Assembly: GCA_043228905.1 (NCBI GenBank)
Contig: JBHGNT010000011.1
Span: 5,952,001 to 6,016,000, forward strand
Length of the DNA stretch: 64,000 nucleotides
Origin: Azolla caroliniana
Taxonomy: Eukaryota > Polypodiophyta
Direction of reading: 5' to 3'
The position numbers and the translations under genes were made by a program. This document shows, in pieces, positions 56,304-64,000 of this stretch (the first letter of the stretch is position 1; each line of letters opens with the position of its first letter). The notes below the pieces were generated by a model. The model saw only the letters and a program-made list of their open reading frames with translations. It was not told where the DNA came from and ran no database searches.

Positions 56304-56765
56304 GTTGGGAATTCGGTCCCTCCAGATGGGATCTAGAAGGGTTCCGGATGAGACCCGGAAACCGAATCAATTGAATCCGGATTGTAAATATGTTAGAGTA
56401 AGCCCATTGAGGCTATAATTGTAAATATCCCTAAAGTCATGAGTATAAATATGACTTAGGGCAACCACAAGAGGATGAGATATAGGGTTGTTGTTGTATA
56501 TATATATATAGAGAGAGAGACCCACACACACAGAATGAGTTTTCTGTTGTAACTGCCGGTTGGCAAAGACATAAAGCTCGAGGTCGTTGCCTCTAAGTCT
56601 CACATTGTATTCCTCCCCTCGTATAGTGATAGTTTGGAGTCTGTGGGCTCCCGTGGTTTTTCCCTATTTATAGTTTTCCACGTAAACATCTTGTGTCATC
56701 TCGGTCTTCCCATTTCTATGTTTGATTCTCATCGAAGTGATTTAAGGCTCAATTGTGGCCGAGCA
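56304..56765 (+). mobile_element. Copia LTR, plus orientation
   Basis: Starts TGTTGGGAATTCGGTCCCTCC. TATA-like GTATAAATATGAC at about 56443, GA tract near 56510, CTCGAGGTCGTTGCCTC, GAGTCTGTGGGCTCCCGTGG, and the shared ending AAGGCTCAATTGTGGCCGAG. Confidence 0.85.
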
Positions 56766-57945
56766 ACATTCCGCGCTATTTCCTTCGAATGGAGGAGCAT
56801 GCGATTTCGGCCATTGATCTCCACTCATCGGTTGACATTGAAGCAGGCTTTTCGGAGTGTCTAATGGCCTTGGCCTATCTTTCAATAATCAATACATCCT
56901 GTATCATCTCCTTCCATAGGGCAAAGTTTTTGCCACTGAATTTTCGGATCTCAACTTTTGAAAGTGAGATTTGCTAACCCGGTCCTTTTTTACTTTTCTT
57001 TTCAGCCCCCCATCTTTTATTTTTATTGTTGTTTGTTACCGCTGAGCCGCGGATCGCTCTAATACTAGTTGAAAGACAGATATGCGCGGAAATGTATGTG
57101 AGGACCTGTCGGTTATGCTTAGCAAACAACACAGAGGGAAGGCAAGAAGATATAGATAAATGATAGATAAATTTTACACTTGCAATGTGAAATGTGAGCA
57201 AGACCTTAAGTAGGATCACCAAGGGGATTTGAACTAGGAAGACTATGTCCTCATTGAAGAGTAACTTTGAATACCTTTTCACCTAATCACATGATATGAT
57301 TTTAGTTTCTTTTCCTCTAAAATATAGCCGATGTTCTCCAACTATTTTCCTTGAGGATCTTAGCTTATGTGTTTATTTATACCTATTTGTGGCTTTCATG
57401 CCTATGCAAACTTGTGTTTAGGGGGAAATGTATTGAGATGATGGTAAATATATGTACATAGGCCTATGTCTACAAATGTGGAGTTATAAGTATATATTTG
57501 AATGTGTGTTTGTCTAGATGGATGTGGGTGTGAGTAAGACTAAACGTAGGGAGAGGCATGTGCTTGTAAATGCATATGTAATTATGTAAAGGAAGGAAAA
57601 CGTGTATAAGTGTGTTTGTGAATGTGTGAGTTGAAGGTGTAGGTAGATGTATATGACTTATGAGTGTGTATATAGTAAAGCGAAAACAGTATGTGTATGG
57701 GTTCGTATATGTATATGTCAGTGGTTATGGATATGGGTTTATGCAAATATGTTAAAAATATACAAGGGTAAGCATTAAACATGTACGTATAAACATTATT
57801 TTTTATTTGCGTTTATGTGGGTATAATAGTGAAACAAACATGTATATTTGTATATGTGTATACGTATTTGAGTATATGTATAGATTGTAGTGTATTATGC
57901 CGAAAGGTAAAAAGGTAAAAAGGTAAAAAGTAGTGTATCTTTTGT
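56766..57945. other. No gene seen; cryptic GT/AT-rich simple sequence
   Basis: 57440-57890 is rich in GTGTATATG-like words; (AGGTAAAA)n at 57900-57930. GTATTTGAGTATATGTAT occurs both at 56285 and about 57868. Confidence 0.6.
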
Positions 57946-58086
57946 GTGAAAATTGAGGTTTGGATACGGTTTCGAGGTTTGGGACCTAAACCAGAATTTT
58001 CACACACAAAAAATATGCAGGTTTGTTTGTTCCTTTGGCCCCTGTTCTTTTTTTTCTCAACCAACACAGAAACAAAGGCTCTTCAT

Positions 58087-58670
58087 GATTTTCCATCTCC
58101 TCAAGCTTCCCTTCACGAAAGCATGCCGTGTATCTCGGTCCCCACGTTTCTCAGAATTCAAGGGTTCGCAGGGTTCAAATCTCATTGCTCATCAAAAAGC
58201 TCCTTTTGTTCGCAACTTCTCCTCACAAATTGAGATTCGTGATCCACAGATTTCTCCCGTATTAAACCTTCTAGAATCCTCCAAGCGTGCCAATCACTAC
58301 TGTGAATAGATCCAAATTTTCTCTTTATAAAACTTATTGATAACAAATGTTCTAGACTAGTCTTGTGATGAATTCATTCCAGAAAGTTCCATTCTTTCAG
58401 TACACTATGAAATTTGGCAGAACGCTACTCATGTCTAAGAATATTCCAAGTCCTGCAACTCAAAAGCACTGGAATAAGTGGGGTTTTCAAGCATTCATTT
58501 GACGGCATATTGGAAATGGGTTTGCTCTTTCAAGGGACAAACCAAATATATTCTCTTCAGATGGCTTTTACTACATGCAGCACTACCAGTAGGTCAGTCA
58601 TTGAAAGGAGATGTGGCAACCATTCTTAGACAATGTTGTTATTGCGGTGACATGTAGGAAACAATCAAGC
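58087..58670 (+). pseudogene. Unassigned exon-like region, possibly the N-terminus of an organelle-targeted protein
   Basis: ATG 58087 opens an S/R/K-rich frame (LPFTKACRVSRSPRFSEF, FVRNFSSQIEIRD) of 74 codons ending at 58309. A second readable piece at about 58400-58590 reads LMSKNIPSPATQKHWNKWG and FALSRDKPNIFSSDGFYYM with one TGA. Basic, Ser-rich starts like this are typical of mitochondrial presequences. I cannot name the gene, and a Copia LTR follows at 58690. Confidence 0.25.
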
Positions 58671-58689
58671 ATCCTCATTAACCCAACAG

Positions 58690-59185
58690 GTATGGAATAA
58701 AGTGATGAGAATCATACTCAGCCACAACCGAGTTTCAAACACTAATGGAAGACAACGAGATGACACCAAATCTTTACATGGAATAAACCTAATCGGGAGA
58801 AAAACTACATGAGCCCATAGACTACAACTATCACTATCTAAGGGAAGTACTACAATGCGAGACTCGGAGGCAACGACCTCGAGCTCTGTCTTCACCAACC
58901 GACGGTTACAACAGAAAACTTTCTATATCTCTCTCTCTCTCTCTCTGTGCAACAAAAATAACTAACTAACTCATGCAAACTATTATGGCCCTAGCTATAT
59001 TTATACTTATCTAACTTTAGGGCTATCTACAAATATGGCCTTAATAGGCATATCCAAACATATTTACTAATATGTCCCTACTTCTAGTTCACATAGGATC
59101 CGACCTGATACCTTCCGGATCCATCTGGTCCGGTTTCTTCCTCAGGCTCGTCTGGTTCCCATCCGGAGGAGCCACTTTCCTAACA
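58690..59185 (-). mobile_element. 3' LTR of Copia element E
   Basis: Minus strand starts TGTTAGGAAAGTGGCTCCTCC at 59185 just after the polypurine tract AAGGGGGAGTT; ends near 58690 (CAACCGAGTT, ATACTCAGCC). CT tract 58926-58946. Confidence 0.85.
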
Positions 59186-60690
59186 AACTCCCCCTTCACC
59201 CCGGCATGGGGTTCTTTATCAACTTGATTCATCTTTAGCATATGTCCAACTTGTCTGTTGACAATACCTTGGTCAGCATGTCAGACCCGTTCTCCTCCGT
59301 GTGGATCTTTGTTAGAGCAAAGTCTTTGTCTTCTACCCTCTCTTGAAGCCAGTGATATTTCCTCTGGATGTTCTTGGTCCTACAGTGGTAGGCCACGTTC
59401 TTTGCAAGGTTGATGGTGCTTTGACTGTCGCAATAGAGTCAAAATTCCTCCTGTTGAATAACTAGGTCTCCGATGAAGTCCTTCATCCATATTACTTCTA
59501 TGCCAGCTTCTACGACCGTCATGTACTCCGCTTCCATGGTGGACAACAACACGGACTTCTGCAACCTCGACTACCACGATAGGGCTCACCCTACATATAT
59601 CATGACATATCCGGATGTGGATCGGTTGGTATCTACATCAAATGACATGTTCGAATCAGTAAAACCTTCCAGTAAGGGTTTACCTAAGCCGAATCGGAGG
59701 CTCATGCTCGAGGTACCTTTTAGATACTGGAGTGTCCACTTGATGGTGACCCAATGCTCTCTTCCCGGATAGTTCATGAACTAGTTGACCACTTCGACTG
59801 CATATTTGATGTTCGGTTATGTACACACCATTGCATACATCAGGCTTTTGAGTGTTGAGGCATACATTACTTTCATCATCTCAGCTCTCTCTGCCTTTGT
59901 CTTCGGACTTTATTTCCTAGACAACTTTTAGTTTGCCGGAAGTGTCGACCCGACCAGCTTCGCATCCGCCATGCTGAACCTTTGGAGCACCTTTGTCACG
60001 TACTTCTCTTAGGATAGCCACACAAGCTTCTTCATCCGGTTGCAGACTATGTGCATCCCCAAGATCTGTCTCGTCGGACCCATATCTTTCATTGAGGACC
60101 TATCACAACAACAACTTGCACCCATTTCACGTTGTCAACCACGCATCTCCTATGCTGACAATTTAGCATGCTCCTTCATTCCCCATCCTTCCACAACTGT
60201 GATCTCCGACTCTGTATGATGAGAAGTACTTCCGGTTGGCTGTGAGATGGAATGATGCTCCGGAGTCAACCACCCACATCGTTTCATCGCTGACAAGGTG
60301 TAGCTCCCTCTCCTTGGTGATGAGTAGTAGTTCCTCTTCACTTGTCGGGATTGCCTATGTTCCTCTTCTTTCTGAAATCTTCTTCGGTTCGGAGTCGTTG
60401 AATCCCCCTTTTGCTTTCCGAAAACTGTAGGAAATTCTTTTGGAAGTGCCCCGACTTCCTACAATATAAGTAGGTGGTCCTCCCCCTCGACGTCGAACTT
60501 GTCCCCAACTTTTCTCGGTTCTAGGGACTTCTGTTCCGGCCTCTTCCCTAGTTGTTGACGTCTTCCATGACTAAGGATTTCAGTTTAGTTCCGAACTCTC
60601 GGTCCTTCTGGCTAGCTTCTTCATATACCAAGCTTTACTTCACTCATGCCAGGGATAATTGCTTCCCTTCCGGTCCAGCGTTGCCCAATG
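59186..60690 (-). pseudogene. Copia element E internal remnant: gag tail plus RT/RNase H
   Basis: Downward from 60690: gag end (GPEGKQLSL), a CCHC-like knuckle (CRKSGHFQKN at about 60430), protease-proximal piece, then a large deletion near 60110 and RT C-terminus/RNase H: GMHIVCNRMKKLVWLS, EVVNxFMNYPGREHW, STMEAEYMTVVEAGIEVIWMKDF at about 59470-59545, HYRTKNIQ-like. Integrase and RT core are gone. Its gag is cut at 60690 by the G2-c LTR. Confidence 0.8.
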
Positions 60691-61160
60691 TTTTCGTGAA
60701 GATGTTCGGCAACGGTGTGAAAATCTAGTGGAACAGACAAAATCGAGAAGGTGTAATATACATGTGTAATGTGCGCTCAAACATTTGTAAATATATGACT
60801 AAAGCCTAGTAATATTTGAGTGCATACAAAGGGGTGCAAGCAAGGTTTGAACCTTGGACGCCCAAGATAAGAAACAAATCGACTTACCACTAAAGCTACT
60901 ACTAAGTGCTTTAGATTTTGTACATTTTCTTTTCATATTCAATATTCAATAGGAAACAAATACATAAAAAACAATGTGCACAAACCCATGGTTTTAGCCT
61001 GTGGTTTTAGCCCATGGTTTTGCATGGAAAGACCTATAAAAGCCTCTAGTTGGGCTTGTGTAAGGGGGGAAGCTATGTATTGAATGAAGAAACTTTTAAT
61101 AAAAAATGTAGTTATGTTATTGGTGATGTATCTTGTCTCTCAAAATTGAAATCAAGGGTT

Positions 61161-61205
<45 letters not shown>

Positions 61206-61340
61206 AATTGGAGTCTCTGTCTCTCAATCTATCTATCTTAAATACTTTCTTGCTTGCACTAGTAAAAACTTCAAATCCTTCTGGTCCAGGACCCCAGCAA
61301 TCTTGCTTCATTTCGCGAACACGCGAGGATTTCCTTGACA
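60690..61340 (+). mobile_element. 5' LTR of Gypsy G2-c
   Basis: Starts TGTTTTCGTGAAGATGTTCGGC (compare TGTCGTGAAGATTTTCGGC in G2-b) and ends GGATTTCCTTGACA; 651 bp, much shorter than the 1125 bp of G2-b. TATA box CCTATAAAAGCC at 61030, CT tract 61161-61203. Inserted in the Copia E gag. Confidence 0.85.
60836..60902 (-). other. tRNA-like module antisense in LTR of G2-c
   Basis: Minus strand: TAGCTTTAGTGGTAAGTCG (A-box-like), about 25 bases, then CAAGGTTCAAACCTTGC, a B box within a perfect five-base stem. Confidence 0.55.
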
Positions 61341-61410
61341 TATTTCTTGGTGAACCCAACGTGAAGAAGCAGTAGGAAGGATCAAGGCGAGGATCGACCG
61401 ATACTTGGAG

Positions 61411-62327
61411 ATGACATCCTCAAGCAATCAAGCATGAGATTTCGAAATGATGATGGTAATCGTCGAACAAAGGATGAGATCTCGGGACAACGATGCGAGT
61501 GTGGGGAAGACTGTCAACCATATCGTGCAGATCGAGGATCAATTTGATGGAAGGACCATTATGAAGTTCCTTGATGCATACAAAAGGGAAATGAATACGT
61601 GTCTGAAGCACGTCAAACCTCAAGTTTCAAGAGAGTTGTCGCCAAGAAGACAGGTCATCGAGCTTCAAGAAGGGAAGACAATATGGTCCAAGTTCGTGAA
61701 AGCAATATTTGCAGAGTTCTCGATGGAAGATTTGTTGAGGATGACTCGACATGTCTTGATCAAGTGGATAGAGAAGAAAAATAAGAAGACGAATGCGTGA
61801 GGGTATACGACAAGTTTGACCAGATGTTTAATTGTCTCCCTACCACGGATCAAGTACTGCTTGAGGAGGACCAGACTTTGTACTTCTTGAAAGCTATGGA
61901 TATGAAGGATAGACGAGAATTGGGGACTCTCCTCGAAGATGATACCCAAACGAATGGGCTTGTGCCAGATTGGATTGAGGTCAAGCAAGCGTGCAACAGG
62001 CTCGACAAGCGTCGTCAATGGGTTGATGACACTGATTTGGCAGGATTGAGTAGGGAGAAAACGAGACAAGCAAAAGTGGCTGAGCCGACCAAACAAAGCA
62101 ACCCAGAAGAAACGAAAATTGATGATGACATCATTGAAGAACTACTGAAGAAGTTCAAGACGGTCACGCTAGCCAACATGAATCGTCGGGGCCCGAAAGG
62201 AAAAGAACCCTTTAGATGTGCATGGTGTGACAACGTGGACCACATGAGAAGGGATTGCGCCAGCCTTCGAGAAGCCATTCGACAGAATATTGTGTACATG
62301 GATGGAAACATGATTTGCTCAAATTAA
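61411..62327 (+). pseudogene. G2-c gag with zinc knuckle
   Basis: Parallel to G2-b gag: FDGRTIMKFLDAYKREMN, MTRHVLIKWIEKKNKK, YDKFDQMFNCLP, LLEDDTQTNG, knuckle CAWCDNVDHMRRDC at about 62218-62259. ATG at 61411, a TGA at 61438-61440, and frameshifts near 61600 and 61795. Ends at TAA 62327 and jumps directly into RT: protease and linker are deleted. Confidence 0.85.
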
Positions 62328-62329
62328 AC

Positions 62330-63077
62330 TAAAAGACCCAAAGAAGAATGGAACATTAAGGTTCATACAAGATCTTCACCCAGTGAATAAAGTGACGATC
62401 CGCAATGCCAAGATCGGTCCAAGTATCGATGAGTTCGTAGAAGCATTTGTAGGAAGGTCCATTTATTCTCATTTGTACCACACATGGTGAATGCCATGAA
62501 CAAAGTACTAAGATATTGCATCCCAAATATTACGATGCCTTTCCTCGATGAATCAGAAAAGCATGAGTCTTTATATCAAGATTGATGTCGAAGATTTGTT
62601 TCAAACCATATTGAAGACTATGAGAGAGTGCTACAAAGACTAGAAGGAGCAGGGCTCACATTCTCTGGAGAAAAGTCGGCATTCAGCCAACGTGAGGTCC
62701 TAGTATTGGGACATCTTTGCGGACGATATGGACGAAAACCCTCTCTAAGAAGGTGAATGTTATTCAAGAGATGCGAGAAGAATGTATATATCCCAGACAA
62801 AGGTGCAAAGATTCTTGGGAGTGTGTGTCTTTTACCATATTTGGATTCTGCACTACACTCATGTCATTGAGTCATTATATGAATTGCTAAAGAAATGGAT
62901 GAAGTTTGAATGGCGAGAGGAGCATACAAATGTGATACGAAGATTGAAGAAACTACTTCTTGAATCTCCAACACTAAGAAAGGCCAACTATACCAAAGGA
63001 AAGCCGATTTATGTGACTGTGGATATGAGCCCAACCGGAATTGGTTGGGTCATCAACCAAGAAGGAGAAGATAGTGC
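62330..63077 (+). pseudogene. G2-c reverse transcriptase (deleted) and RNase H start
   Basis: RT fingers PKKNGTLRFIQDLHPVNKVT at 62337-62396, then GRSIYS joined to NAMNKVLRYCIPN: motif A to motif B is missing. Motif C reads FLDE. Thumb/connection: FLGVCVFYHIWILHYTHV at about 62810-62865, RNase H: IYVTVDMSPTGIGWVINQEGED. At 63077 another element interrupts; RNase H resumes at about 63885. Confidence 0.8.
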
Positions 63078-63880
63078 ACAAGTGTCGAAACGGGCGGAAT
63101 CATGGTGGTCTCGAACCTAGGAGCCAGTGGGAGTAGGAAGGACCGGGTCAGAGTCCGGATGGCTTCGCCAGATTGGTTTCCCGATGTGTCTTGATCCGGA
63201 ACGGTTCTCGGATACCGACCGGTTAGCACACGGGATTGAAGGAGAGAACTATTCCTGGCAGGATGTTGGGAAACAACAATAATAAGCCCACAGGCATGCA
63301 GACACAGATGTGCACACAATAGAAACAAGAAGGAACAACACAGTAATGTCCGTACGCAAGGAAAGACTAGGCAAAACACCAACGATTATCAGAGAAGAAG
63401 AGATTACAACTGGATTCAGCTGGCGACAAGCTGTGAGCTAAACACACCCACACAAGATAGAATGATGAACCTCTGGTTGGGAGCACATGGCTTCCACCGC
63501 GAGCAAAGGCTTGAACTTCTTCCTAGAATAAGTATAGCGCATGACACAAAGAGAGAGGAGAGAGAGAGATAGAGAGAGAGCTCGGCACTCAAACCTAGAT
63601 ACCCCAACCAATCTCAAACCTCCCCTTTTATAGAGCAAGGGGAGACCATTACATCACCATAAAGACATCCGTTTTCGGGCAGAGATTTCCGTTGATTTAC
63701 TCCATCGAATATTATTCTTATTCTCTACGTGTGTGGGACTTAAAGTACCCATTAAAACCTACTACCTAGTACTTACTAGTCCTATGTGCTTGTACATTTC
63801 CGTGTGCATCCTTGCACACCCCCGTTCATGCACATCCAGCCCCTTTTCTCCTCGTAGCCGGAATCCCTCATGACAACGGT
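63078..63880. mobile_element. LTR-like insertion in RNase H of G2-c
   Basis: About 800 bp without ORFs separates two halves of the RNase H (GEDSA.. and FGAKVLSER..). Starts near TGTCGAAACGGG, ends near CTCATGACA. A second possible LTR start, TGTTGGGAAACAAC, is at 63264. B-box-like GGTTCGAGACC on the minus strand at 63103-63113; GA tract at 63547-63582. Target duplication not recognized. Confidence 0.5.
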
Positions 63881-63884
63881 ATGT

Positions 63885-64000
63885 TATCTAGTTCGGAGCA
63901 AAGGTCCTCAGCGAACGACGGCAAGGATGCACCCAAGTTAAGCGGGAACTTTGGGGTACTGTGTCTGTGGTGAAGCTAGATAAAGATTACCTGAGGGGGT
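63885..64000 (+). pseudogene. G2-c RNase H, continued to window edge
   Basis: FGAKVLSER, then TQVKRELWGTVSVVKLDKDYL, parallel to 32500-32580 of G2-b. A TAG directly precedes FGAKVL. Confidence 0.8.

Overview
The window looks like nuclear DNA of a land plant with a large, repeat-rich genome. A fern or another non-seed plant is my guess, but the sequence alone cannot prove it. The reasons are GT-AG introns, a plant-type inositol-phosphate kinase, Copia and chromodomain Gypsy LTR retrotransposons, a hAT transposon, and many CT/GA microsatellites. More than 80 percent is mobile-element DNA in several nested layers, and almost every element ORF is broken.

Layout. 1-6750: two chromodomain Gypsy 3' ends with LTRs (family G1), a gag remnant of a second Gypsy family (G2), and a Copia gag/LTR piece that itself carries a solo LTR. 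7298-12557: a five-exon gene for a 188-residue protein that I assembled from splice signals; its first intron (3.86 kb) holds old repeats. 14581-15579: an intact inositol-tetrakisphosphate 1-kinase gene with no intron in the coding part. 17150-20520: a gag remnant and a broken DUF7869-like transposase gene on the minus strand. 20882-26531: a complete hAT element with matching inverted ends and an identical 8-bp target duplication, holding a broken transposase, an 817-bp tandem duplication and a degenerate minisatellite. 27296-27620: a ladder of near-perfect palindromes every 50-52 bp, cut by a G2 Gypsy element (27621-35406) with both LTRs.

35720-37568 is a degenerate, intron-containing gene. 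It joins a ParB-like region to a motif resembling DNA N6-adenine methyltransferases, and a nest of Copia elements (37569-44329) breaks it. 44792-52013: two G1 Gypsy copies in inverted orientation with junctions inside RT/integrase and inside the LTRs. 52100-56765: a retrotransposon leader and gag fused to a Copia integrase/RT, ending in a Copia LTR. 58690-60690: another minus-strand Copia. 60690-64000: a second G2 Gypsy, internally deleted and interrupted near its end by an LTR-like insertion.

Only two genes look like working cellular genes: the 188-residue protein gene and the kinase gene. They lie next to each other on the plus strand in the most repeat-poor part of the window. The observations most worth following are tRNA-like (Pol III A/B-box) modules lying antisense inside LTRs of several families, the palindrome ladder, the ParB/methyltransferase-like pseudogene, and the strong bias of premature stops toward CGA-to-TGA changes.
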